From assembly GCF_037975245.1 (NCBI RefSeq), contig NC_092569.1, positions 35,887,168 to 35,951,167 of the forward strand: a DNA stretch of 64,000 nt, in the 5' to 3' direction. This document shows positions 22,601-33,829 of the stretch, piece after piece. Source of the stretch: Apostichopus japonicus (Eukaryota; Echinodermata; Holothuroidea; Aspidochirotida; Stichopodidae). A program made the position numbers and the translations under genes. Under the pieces are notes generated by a model that did not search any database, was not told the DNA's origin, and saw only the letters and a list, made by a program, of their open reading frames with translations. How positions within the stretch are numbered: position 1 is the first letter of the stretch; every line of letters begins with the position of its first letter.

Positions 22601-24586
22601 AACATGCAGTTTGATACACGTTTACCCAGAGCTGTATTCCCTGAAGGTATAGGCCTATATGTATGCATACAGAGTTAACCATGGGTTAAACTGCACATAT
22701 CATTTTTCTATAGCAATTTATTTAACAAAGCCGATATTCAGCCATATAGTATGTCGGTCAAGTGATATTTGTAAATGAAAATAAAAAAAACTACTTTTTT
22801 TTACCTAATTTTAATGGTTTCATTCCCTCTCCAGGGCAGCCATCATCCAAAGTAGACACGTTGCCGGGTAAACGAGCTACCATTAGCAGCAAATTGCCTT
22901 CATCATTGGTAAATTATTAGCTAATCCCTTTTTACAGTTCTAGAACTAACAATAGAAAGCATTGTCTCGGTTCAGTGTGCTTTTCCCATTGGCAGTTGGG
23001 AATATGCCGGTATGTCGGTTTGGCATGTTCGATACCATTGTTCAAATAACTAAGAACTTACCCTACATTCATGAACTTGTTTCTATACCCTCGACAATTC
23101 CTCCCCTTCCCTCCCCCCTCATTTGTTGCAATGGGTAATAAGAATATTAACAACTCAGGGCGTTGTTCCGCTTTGAACTCCACCTTCCTTTCAAATGTAC
23201 CCTTTCGATCCAGCCAAAAAAAAAGGAATTACTACCAAATAAAGATGTAATCTTTCACTTCACATTTTACGTTGTAAGGAACTGAACTGCGCGATTTGAT
23301 ACTATATTTTAACAGCAGGGGGTAGGCGATGGGTGATGAAGCACGGGAAATATGCAACCAGGCATCTGATTCAGAGGAGATTTAGGGAGGGACACAATGC
23401 TGACCACAAACCCTTTCAAATCTTGCTTTCATTTAATTAAGTTTTATGACTTATGACAAAAATCAAAAGCATTATCAGAAGATGGACACCGAGCCCTAAG
23501 TATGCTGTAAATTATTTATAAAAGGATTTAAAGGGTACGTGTGAAGACTCGCGCACAAAGAAACGTCTCATGCCGGTAATCTGACCTAGTTTCGAATGAG
23601 GTGTAACAGAAGTGTTAGACACCACCATCGATCCCAGAAAATACACACACAGCTTGCTACCGTCGGTAATTAGACACTAGTGTACAGTCAATACATACAA
23701 CTACGGTCAATACCCACAGCACAGTGTACATAGCAGCGTGGACATCTCAGGTCCAGCTAAAGATAACAAGGTATCACGTTTCATTACTGTCTGCATTTTG
23801 TAGCGACAAGAAGAAACCGTCATTTGCAAGCAATGGAAAGTTCACTTTTTTGGAGCGCGGCACGCGGTTTGGGGCGAGTCTTCAATGTCTTTAAGAACAA
23901 AACAAGGGAGATAATTAAAACTTTCAGGGAGTTGAGTGGGGTATCATTTCCCCTCCCTGGAAATGTACACGTAAACAGGTAAATGGAGGACCCTCATCCA
24001 CCCTCTCCAAATAGACCCAGTCATTACACATTCGCCTTCTACCATTAATATGAGCACGTGATCAATACGAAACATTGACCGCCTTTTGTAGTATTTGAGC
24101 ACTGTAAAAGTAAAAAGAAAACACACGGTAAACACGGAGTCTGAGTCCTTGTAACTTTCGTCACGGTAAAAACGTAGTATGAGTCATTGTAATGACGTCA
24201 TATGTAAACTTTCATCTTCTATTTTTTGTTATTGTGGATGAGGTCATACCATAACACGTGTGTTTTGTTATTTAAGAAGACTTCATATACATTAATCTGT
24301 GTCTTGTATTGTTTATAATTTTAGATGACGTCATGCCTTAAGCCATATCTGTTATTGTTTTATATTACAGTCAAGTTCCATTGAACTAGAATGGGATCCA
24401 CAGGCCGAAAATAAAATCAAGAATCCAGAACTGGAATGGGATCACGATGCCCATAACCCCGATATATCGGGCTATTTTACCGAATGTGAGTTAGAGACGG
24501 TGCCTTCGGATGCAGAAACTCAAGCTTTAAATGTCATTAATGATACTACAGAAGATCGTAAAAACGTAACTGTGACGTCAGTATAA
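19665..24586 (+). CDS. single-pass membrane protein: pentraxin-like ectodomain, EGF-like module, TM, acidic tail
   Basis: Seven exons: 19665-20032, 20599-20801, 21166-21288, 21575-21733, 21873-22007, 22835-22908 and 24371-24586, total 425 residues, all junctions GT-AG and in frame. A hydrophobic leader lies near residues 15-35. Residues about 60-190 look like a pentraxin/LamG-type jelly roll: VVSMCLYFRP (Cys70) pairs in position with WRHLCFLTSSS (Cys140), as the conserved disulphide of pentraxins does, and an EDGNG segment follows. Residues 232-284 hold seven cysteines in an EGF-like order (DRCECLEG). A transmembrane helix spans about 290-314, followed by basic KLRR and an acidic tail with a repeated ELEWD motif. 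Introns 2-5 are all phase 1, so the EGF-like and TM exons are symmetric modules. Several N-glycosylation sites are present. Probably a cell-surface receptor or adhesion protein; ligand unknown. The pentraxin call is from motif placement only. Confidence 0.8.
20338..20580. repeat. two tandem repeats in intron 1, one with GCGATATATCGC palindrome
   Basis: First come three copies of TGTTATACTGCAAGTTTA (18 bp). Then there are four copies, 41-48 bp apart, of a unit with GCGATATATCGCGAATTGAA and TGTCCCTTTTCTATATCTTA. The core GCGATATATCGC is a perfect palindrome (two copies begin with A in place of the first G). Because the units happen to stay open, a spurious 202-codon ORF runs through this intron into exon 2. 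Confidence 0.9.
22446..22685. repeat. 118-bp direct duplication
   Basis: Two copies, near 22448 and 22566, share AACCTTATTGTGCATATAAC, TTTGATACACGTTTACCCAG and GCTGTATTCC. The array lies in intron 5 of the pentraxin-like gene. Confidence 0.85.
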
Positions 24587-24775
24587 AGCGCGGATTTGTT
24601 GAAAATTTGGGTAGAAAGTTGAAGTGTTCAAGTTCCATCACTTACGAAAGAACTTTGATTTGATTTATTTCACACCCAAATACAAAGACTATACAAGACA
24701 CATGGTTTAGGGATATCACAAAAAAGTCTGTCCAGTAGACTTTTGTCCACTGTATGGTCCCTGTACATACAAAAC

Positions 24776-24781
24776 AATAAA
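24776..24781 (+). other. candidate polyadenylation signal AATAAA
   Basis: The first AATAAA downstream of the pentraxin-like stop codon, 190 bp into the presumed 3' untranslated region. Confidence 0.5.
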
Positions 24782-24789
24782 TGGAGAGA

Positions 24790-27030
24790 ATATTACTAAA
24801 ACAAATAATTCCAGAAGAGGCAAGACACTAAAAATTGGCTCATACGATATATAAATTCCTCAGACTCTTCGGTTATCAGTAAGTCCAACAAATGTTTTTT
24901 TTTTTTGTTACTCCCAGCTTAAATGATTCAAAGCTAGTAGTGCTTTGAAGCTCCACAGAAAGAGGATTGTACAGCTTACTGGTAGTTTAAAGAATAGTAG
25001 ACTGTCCATAACTAGATCTATACAAATGAGTTGTAATAGGAGTACTCACTTCCTCTAGGTCTATAACTTTTTAACGACATAATGATGACAATGGTGTTAA
25101 GCTTAAAGAAAGTCGGAGAATTAAATTAAGAAAACTGTATAATACAAGCTTTGTGAACTTCAAGATTGTTGGTCAAAGAGTTTAGCTCAGTTGTTGAAAT
25201 TTAAAATATTGAAAATGTTTTCAGTTTACACGTGTGCATTGCCCAAGACTCTTTGATGTCAACATGATAAAAACAGTCGATGTTTAATTGTTGGATGCTG
25301 TTCTTCAAGCAAAAATCCTTTCTTGATAATGAGCATGCGTATGCATTTGTTTCATCTTATTCAATACCTTTGACAACAGTAATTTTGTTATCATCATTCA
25401 ATCTACCATTCTTTCTAAAAATTCTACACTTTCTTTAATTCGCTGTTCGAAAATGAAAGTTTGACGTCATATGTGAATAGTATTTTGTAGTTTTTTTTAT
25501 TTGCTTTTGTCTCTAGAATATGTTTACGTTCTTTTTCATTTCATTCAGGATATGATGTCATTTATAAATAAACTCTCTCATTCATTGATTTTCTTGTAAA
25601 TTCGTTGCTTTTTGTCCATTTTTCGACCGTCTTCTATGCGTATTACTTGTCTTTGTTTTATCGGATCGCCTTCTATTGTTCATCTTTTGTAATACTATAT
25701 AAAAAAAATTGTCCATTTATACAGAGCACATCAAGCCCCTATCCCTCCATCCCCCCCCCCCCAATAGTACCGTTGCAACTTTGCCAATATACTAAACCAT
25801 GGATCAACGTATAAGTTACTGAACTGACTCTGCAATTAGGTCATCAGCATTAGCTCCAAAAGTCAGCATAATAAACATTGTTACAAGTGTTCAAAAAGTA
25901 TTTCCTTAGAGGTTCTAATACTCTGTATTATTTCCAGAAAGAGAGAAGGGTTCAATTAGATATTTAAATGTCTCTGTGAGGGAAAGATCTAAGAGTGCAT
26001 AAATATATGGTGAAATATAAACTTTAGTAACCAGTGGTTGTTTTACTAGCTGATTGTGGGCAAAACTGGTGACTTTTTGTAAAAATCGTCAGTCCTACGA
26101 ATGGAAACGAGAAAACAAGTGTTGTTCTGCATTTTAATTTGATCCGCACCATCCTATTACGTCATAGTGTGTCGTGAAAGGAAAGATCTTTTGTACTCCT
26201 GAATCACCCCCACCCTCCCCCCACCAATTGTTGCACGGATTATGAAACAAGAAATAGACCGTACTATACTAAGTTAATGGGACACCGAAGTCATAACTCA
26301 TATATGTGTTAAACTGGGCCATTTAAATATTTCCTATTTAGGAACATCAAAATGGCTTTAACCACATACATATATCATATGTAGACTTGGGTATATGCAA
26401 TTATACCTGAATATTATGATGGTGTTGTCAGCATATCGAAAAGTGACTACCTCCCGCAAAGTATAGATTTAAATTACATGGACTCAGTAAATTAGTTTAA
26501 CTAGCCTTTGAATTTATTATTGCAGGATAAAAATTGACAGCAAATATGTTGAATTCTCAGCCAAACACCCGTTTCAAATTTTGGGGGATGGTTTCTGTTG
26601 TATCGCTATATCCCACTCGTTACTGTAGTAACGTTGAAAATTTGTCGTTAATCATATCTCTTAGATTCTATTTCGTGTAAAGTACATTGAGAGAAGCGGC
26701 GTTGCTGTGGTAAACTGTGCTAAAAAGTGTGCCATAATACTTCCCGCTCCATATTTGATACCAAAACAGCATTGTTGTATCGAATCATGACACGAGTCAA
26801 GAAATTTCAAATTGTGAAAAGACTCGATTCAAGTTAGTAAATTCACTGATCATAGATCGACTCGACTTTAAGATGAAGTGAATCGTTTTAAAACTCTGTG
26901 ATCCAGTTGCAGAGTCGACTGCAAATATTGCTCCCTTCTATAGTTTGTGCATGAGATGTTACTTAGGAATACACTAATGGCCTGCCATAGAGAATCTAAA
27001 CTTTGCACACACAAAAAACTCGAACAAACC
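24790..27030. other. intergenic DNA between the pentraxin-like gene and GTF3C5
   Basis: Mostly unrecognised AT-rich sequence with a poly-C run near 25750. The segment at about 25850-26060 (TGTTCAAAAAGTATTTCC, then a stretch ending GTCTCTGTGAGG) looks like a diverged copy of the TTAA-type MITE at 47512. The GTF3C5 promoter and 5' untranslated region must lie in the last few hundred bases, but no TATA box or other element was clear. Confidence 0.4.
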
Positions 27031-30000
27031 ATGGCAGAGAACGAACTCGAACAAAAGTCAAGCTCCGAGAGACAAGAAGCTGATTCTTTCCTCATACCCG
27101 TTCCTGAAAAGAATTTAACGTGTGTGGAATACCCAGGAAAAGTCTTGAATGTTGATCGTGCCCTCCAAACTCTCGGTGGAAAAGAAAACATTTCACATGT
27201 AAGCCTTATTATCTTAGTTTAGCATGGGAACCAGTTTCACGAATTCTTGAAAATGCACTAACAACAATGTCCCAGGGATTTAATAATTATAAGGCCTAAC
27301 GTATATTTCGGATTGTGAAGTCGAACGCCGCTAGGCCTAGCCGAACGCCGCTAAAGCCTAGCCGAACGAAAGGTACTATTAAGCAATAAATCGAAATTGT
27401 AGCCAGGCTGACAATTTGGGTTTTGAAATTCACTTGACCTCATATCACAATATATCTTAATAGGCTAACTCAACTGATCGAAAATTATTTTCAAATATTT
27501 TCTCAGTATGTTTCATGAATCTGAAGAAATGCTTTGTCATCAAGGTACTAATTTAGAATCCGTACCATCCGATATCCGACAGGCTAAAAGAGGGCGCTCT
27601 TTTTGATGGGGTGAGCGTTTTTAAATGGGGCTTGGATATTTTTGGGGGACTAAAAGAGTTTGGCGGTTTTCATGAAGGTAGTAAACTCGCTTCACTTCAT
27701 TGTACCCCGTTTCACATCCCCCACACTTTCAACCGTAGTTCTCTCTATTCTTTCTGTCTTCCTCACTCGTTTTCTCGGATGAGACCTACATATCTATGAA
27801 GAGAAGAGAAGAGAAAACATGATTAATAACATGAGTAACACATAGCAGTAATCGAACCCGGGATGTTAGGATGCGAATTAATAATAGCGCATACTCCTAA
27901 CCGATCAGGCCATGTGAGCCGGATGAGGATTTGGCGTTTGGAAGAAAAATAGAAACCTTAACTTTTCCTTTATTACCATATTTGAATATTCATTACCATA
28001 TAACAAAAGCCATATAACAAAACCATATAACATTCTAGTTGACAACGACTTCCATTGAAACGTCTTCTTTTGTGATGGTCTACTGCATTAAGACTTAAGC
28101 AGGTGCTTATACCTCAATAATCCTAGCTTGTAGCAGCTCTGTTTAAAGACACACCTTAGTGTTAAATGTGTAGCCAAGTTCCTAACTAATAAAATGGGTT
28201 AAGTTCCATGCCCTCTTGGAATCCAAGTTATAGTCGTTCTATAGCAAATATAACCAAGCCAATGAGATATGACAGACTCCACAAAGGAGAAGCTGACGAC
28301 TTTAGCTTGGTAAATGTCCAAGGGAGTGTTTATGAAAGGTAATAACAGGTAATAACAATTTGTCTTCACTATCTTCTTATTATCTTATAGCCATTCATGT
28401 CAACACTCCGTATCCCCACCTCCCGTTCTTCTATCTCTTAACACTATTCCCTACTTCATACCCCTAATTCCTAGCCCTATTTCCTAACCCCTAACCCTAT
28501 TCCCTATTTCCTAACCCTATTTCCTAACCCTATTTCCTAACCCTAACCCTATTTCCTAACCCTATTTCCTAACACTCCGTATCCCCACCTCCCGTTCTTC
28601 TATCTCCTAACACTATTCCCTACTTCATACCCCTAATTCCTAGCCCTATTTCCTAACCCCTAACCCTATTCCCTATTTCCTAACCCTATTTCCTAACCCT
28701 AACCCTATTTCCTACTATACCGCTTTAACTCATTCAAGCGAATCATTCACGCGACGCACCTATTCACCGACTGTTATTCTATTGAACCAAGCCGGTGCGA
28801 GCACACACGTTCAGCCGGATTACACAGTTGTTCTTCGGCCGATTCGAAGTAAGCTTGCACATTCATATGGTACGGATTCTAAAGTCAGGCCGTCATCAAT
28901 ATAGAGGACTACTGTACTTGCTTGGTTTTTATAGTATTAGTACATTTGTGAGAAATTATACAACATATCAGACCTCCCAACTCATCAGGCTTCAAAGGAG
29001 ATCTCATGATTCTTAATACAAACTCAGGCTCTCCTGATTTCATACATGTGCTAATCTTCTGGGAAAATTTCATTTCCAAAATGTTTTTATAAGTTTATTA
29101 AACATGGGCTATGCATATATATGTTTTTACCTGCTTTGGGAACGTGGAGAAAATGAACAAGAAAATGCTTAACATTGTGTCCAAACAACAATTTGTGTTC
29201 AGTAAAGCTTTCAAAGCATTATTTTGTCTCCAAAGTTCTGGTATTTATGTTCTCTGTATTTTATGTTGGGTTCTGCTAAAACCCAAAAATGTTAAGTATG
29301 TTTTTTTTCATCTTACTGTCTTGTTTAAACTTCGTATTTTGATTCTCCCTACTTTTGCTAATCTCCCTATTTTGAGGTATGGAAAATTGTAAATCTTCTC
29401 ATTTTTTTGTGAAAGACTAGACAGGTTGGCAGGTCTGATACTTCTGATACTTTTCTTTTTCATTCTTCCTTCTGTTGGTACCATCAGACAATTCTGCAGT
29501 CAGGTCGAAGACTTGCATTGAATTTTCGACCAGGAGATTCCTTCTGTAAACCTTTGTATGGAAGCAAGTATTCAACAACAAATATGTTACTGAAGGTAAC
29601 AAGGAAGAAGAATCCTGCAGGTTCAGTTAAGACCACAGACCAGACATCAGCGACTAATAATTCCACAGACGAATATTCATGTGAAATGATTGGCACCGTT
29701 GACACCACTTTTAAATTTGAAGGTACAGTGTTTATGCTTTAAATGATTGATTTCACTATTTTGTTCTGTTCAATCAAAAATTGTCAAGTTAGCTTTCTGC
29801 ATGAAGCCAGCAATGACTTGAACCATTGACCTCCTAAATGTTAGGTTTCATGACTTTTTATTCTCAACCTTTAAACATTTGACCATAGCACTGACCAGTC
29901 TAAGTTGTCCGAGGGTCAGCCATCAAACTTTCTTCAAAGGACTTTGACATATAGAAAGATCTTTCATTTAAATATCAGACTACTTTTAAATATAATATAA

Positions 30001-33000
30001 TAATAATTTCATAAATAGATGGATTAATTGTGAATATATATTTTTTCTCTTTCATTCACAGGAATGTCTGACTTTCAATATTTACCCATGGAAACCAGAC
30101 CCGATGGATCCCACAAGCCCATTCTGGATGAGTTAGTGCCAAGTTCTGTCGAGGATACCTCTTTCTTGAAGAAGGACGCCAATCTATTTATCATGCCGGG
30201 TAATTTCTCTCGAATGGATACACCGTCTGGATACCTTTACCAGAAACAAAAGAGTGGACAAGATCCCTTATTGGAAGAGAATCTTATTGGCAAAAGAAGG
30301 AAAAGGCGTCCAGGATTGGCCTACCTTGTTCCATTTGATGTCGAAAATGTCCCAACCGACCCCCAACCGGAGGCAGCCCAAAGCGTCTATAGAATGAAGT
30401 TGAAGGATGAATTGGAATTCTTAACAAAGGTAGCTATTAAAAACTGAATTATTTACAAATCAAGTTCTTCTAAAATGATTGATCATGCATATCTGACAAA
30501 ACTCTGAAAAAAGTAACCAAATGTAATGCTTCTCCGTTAAATTCCTGAAATAACGATATTAGCTACCGTAGAAAGTATCATACAATAGGTCAAAAAATTA
30601 CACTTTTCTCTCTTTCCGTTAATACTCTCGTAAACAAAACTACTGTTTAGTGCTTCTTTAAGACTCTTCTGTCTTTATCTTAAACTTCAAACATGAAGTG
30701 TTATTTCTGTTTGACTTTTTCAACCACAGAAATTGTCTGTATTTTAATTTTGTTTTGTTCCAGCTCTTTGAAAAGCGTTCTATGTGGAGCAGAAATGCCC
30801 TGTTGGTCTGTTCGAAGCTTCCTATGAATACACTCAAGGTGGTGCTGCCAATGATAGCCTATTACTTCCTATCAGGTCCATGGAGGACTGTGTGGTGCCG
30901 ACTCGGTTATGATCCTCGCAAGGATAAAGCCTCCAGAATGTTCCAAGTGGTCGACTTCAGAATGAGAATTAGTAAGATTTCCATTCTTGTCAGATTTCCC
31001 TCTTTGCAATCAATGATAGGATACATTATTTATATTTTAGCTCTTCAAATTGCTTAGGAATACTGAATGTATTTTGATCTGTACAAGTGCTTGTAGTATC
31101 TGCAGCAAATGTTTACTTCTCACCATCATTTTGATTGGGAAAGTTCTTGTGGTATTGCTTCTAATAATCACAAGTTCTAGAGAAATATTAAAGAACTCTG
31201 TTTTAGTGAACTAGTATGAACTAGCCTTAAAACTTTACGGCTATATAACAAAAAATGTCCTTTTTTTGTTGAAAGTAAGTGAGGCTTCAGCCTTAAGTTT
31301 ATCATCAGAAATGATGAGAAAGTTGTACTGTAGGCCTAAACTTTAAGTGTTGATAATTGTTGCTGTTAATTGGTGTGATTATTCTGTGATTGTTCTTGCA
31401 TATATAGAGGTACTGACTTATAATTAGCCATTGTTGTGATGTTAATGTTTTCTTGTTTGTTTTTTTGCTGATATTCATCCTTACTCCTTACAGGCAGGTG
31501 TAAGGAACAGGATTAAAATCTTTAATGAACATTTTTGAGGCAGCGATGGTCTCGATAGGTTCTCTGCGTAGTATTTGTTTCCAAGTATAGATTAATAACA
31601 TCTCACTTTTGAAATGAAGTAGATCATAATCCATTTCCTTTTTTCAAAACTTTTTATAGTTTGGCCTGGATTTTATTTTCAGAGGTGTTATCAAAGGCCA
31701 AAGCTCTTATTCAGCCATCAACCGCTGGTCAACCAAATATCCTAGCTAATCCAAACCGACGTTTGACCAAAGGGGCTTCTGTACCATCAAGGGTTGAAGA
31801 AGAAGACCAAGATCCACTACCATGCTTCACTCCAAAACTCCTCTCGGTAAGTGGACTAAAAATGCATTATGATTAATGTTGGATCTACATCTCTCAAGGT
31901 ACCTTGTCTGTCCACTTCAAGTAACCGCAGGAAATGATCACAAAAGATAATCTGTCAAGGGAACCGCACAGATGAGTAATGTTAAGAATACCCTGTTATG
32001 TGAAGATACCCGTGGATGAGTATCATTATAGATACCCTGTTATGTGAAGATACCCGTGGATGAGCATCATTATGGATACCTTGTAAGGTTAATATACCCA
32101 TGGATGAGTATCACTTTTAATACCCTGTTAAGTGGAGGTACCCATGGATGAGTTTCATTATATATACCCTGTTAGGTTAAGATACCCATGGATGAGTATC
32201 AAAGATACCCTGTTAGGTTAAGATACCCATGGATGAGTATCATTATGGATACCCTGTAAGGTTAATATACCCATGGATGAGTATCACTTTTAATACCCTG
32301 TTAAGTGAAGGTACCCATGGATGAGTATCATTATATATACCCTGTTAGGTTAAGATACTCATCCATGAGTATCATTATGGATACCCTGTTAAGTGAAGAT
32401 ACCCATGGATGAGTATCATTATGGATACACTGCTAAGTGAAGATGCCCATGGATGAGTATCATTATGGATACCCTGTTAAGTGAAGATACCCATGGATGA
32501 GTATCACTATGGATACCCTGTTAGGTTAAGATACCCATGGATGAGTATCATTATGGATACACTGCTAAGTGATGATACCCATGGAAGAGTATCACTATGG
32601 ATACACTGCCAAATGAAGATACCCATGGATGAGTATCATTATGGATACACTACTAAGTGAAGATACCCATGGATGAGTATCATAATGGAAACCCTATAAG
32701 GTGAAGATACTCATTGATGAGTGTCATTCAAGGTATGCAACGTCCCGGTTTAAATCTCATGTTGTAAATATAAATTCATGTTGTAAATAGAAATTAATGT
32801 TGTAAATATAAATTAATGTAAACAGTCCGATAATATATCTTGTACCCATGTATTTGAATCAGGCAGCAACTGCACTATACATTGATCTTTTTCTGTATAT
32901 CTTTTCTCTTTTTTTAATTTCCTTTTGTTTTTCCTTTGCATTATTAGGATGCTAATTACCTCCTCAAGGATGATCTCCTACCAGCCCATTACCAGATGTG

Positions 33001-33628
33001 TTACCAATTTTGTGATTTACAAGCTGACGAGTTAAAGCACATCATCGACAACGCCAAGGTTAACGAAACATATGACTCCCGAAGTGGATGGTGGAGTCCG
33101 GAACTCTGCCATCAACTCAGGGATAAGATGTCGGAAATAGTCGAAAGAACTGTCCACAAGATCCTGGCAAAGGGTAATTAGATGCTTAAGTCGCTTACCA
33201 TCAAATTATCAAATGATCAAACAACTATTGGTCTCCCTTATTATCTTAAAAGGAAAATACTATTATATTTTGTGGTAGTCTGATATTTAGAATGTTAACA
33301 ACGTACTTATCCGTTTCATTGATAATGGCTCCAATATAGTTAGATATAACTGATTGCATATATATGAAAATACTTATTGAAATTGTACAGTGATACTTTA
33401 AAGCTTTGATAAATTTCATTCTTTGATAATCAGTAAATAATTACGACATTCTTTCATTTTTCCTCAGATGCTGGCGAAGCAAATCTCAGTGAGATGCAGG
33501 TTGATGAAGATGAAGATGAGGAGGAGGATGGAGATGATCTGCTAGAGAATGAAGATGACCCAGAGGATGAAGATAGTGACCCTGGAACAGAATTACTGGA
33601 CTACCTAGAGCAACCAATGGACACCTGA
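27031..33628 (+). CDS. GTF3C5: general transcription factor 3C polypeptide 5 (TFIIIC63)
   Basis: Seven exons: 27031-27198, 29488-29722, 30062-30429, 30764-30971, 31683-31846, 32948-33173 and 33468-33628, total 509 residues against 519 in human. TFIIIC recognises the A and B boxes of tRNA genes and recruits TFIIIB for RNA polymerase III; this subunit belongs to the tauA arm. Motifs shared with the human protein as I know it are CVEYPG with TLGG near the N-terminus, FRPGDSFCKP, KFEGMSDFQYL, ENLIG with RRP, WSRNAL, LPMIAYYFLSGPWRTVW, GYDPRKD, YQFCDLQADEL and the end ELLDYL. Residues about 462-495 form the expected Asp/Glu tail. The start at 27031 sits in an ideal ACCATGG context; an in-frame ATG at 26947 would add 28 residues not typical of the family. 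A poly(A) signal lies 190 bp after the stop. Introns carry the satellites and elements listed separately. Confidence 0.95.
27843..27922 (-). mobile_element. tRNA-like SINE head
   Basis: On the minus strand, TGGCCTGATCGGTTAGGAG fits a tRNA A box and CCCGGGTTCGATTACTG a B box, about 40 bp apart. An odd anticodon arm and no proper acceptor pairing suggest a tRNA-derived SINE rather than a working tRNA. It lies in GTF3C5 intron 1. Confidence 0.65.
28397..28715. repeat. telomere-like CCCTAA satellite, two ~170-bp copies
   Basis: Two direct copies begin at AACACTCCGTATCCCCACCT-type sequence (about 28400 and 28571). Each passes into runs of CCTAACCCTATTTCCTAACC. The units mix true CCCTAA with a variant CCCTATTTCCTAA. 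It lies in GTF3C5 intron 1. Confidence 0.9.
28966..29440. mobile_element. putative DNA element with TATCAGACCT inverted ends
   Basis: The left end TATCAGACCTCCCAAC is the near inverse of the right end GTTGGCAGGTCTGATA. The 475-bp interior has no long ORF, so it would be a non-autonomous element. The right end is only 47 bp from GTF3C5 exon 2. No clear target duplication was found. Confidence 0.6.
31925..32735. repeat. 44-bp minisatellite in GTF3C5 intron 5
   Basis: About 17 copies of a unit containing GATACCCATGGATGAGTATC and ATTATGGATACCCTGTTAAG, with small length changes (some units drop ATTATGG) and point differences. Confidence 0.95.
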
Positions 33629-33816
33629 AGATATTAGTCAGTTTCATCTACTACTGATGGAGAAGCTAAAAATGATGATGTTCCAAACAAAGGGCCTGGT
33701 CAGACGTACGTCAGGTCTGGGAAAGGTGTTCCCTGACGAGAAGCGGCCATGTAAACCTACGAGCAAGTTACGGGAGGCAGAATGTTACCATGAGGTTTCT
33801 AGTATTTGACAGACCT

Positions 33817-33822
33817 AATAAA
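33817..33822 (+). other. polyadenylation signal AATAAA for GTF3C5
   Basis: AATAAA lies 190 bp after the GTF3C5 stop codon, a normal distance for a short 3' untranslated region. Confidence 0.55.
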
Positions 33823-33829
33823 AAGTTCA

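Noticed and set aside
27843-27922. Functional tRNA gene
   Set aside because: A and B boxes are present but acceptor and anticodon stems do not pair; a SINE head fits better.
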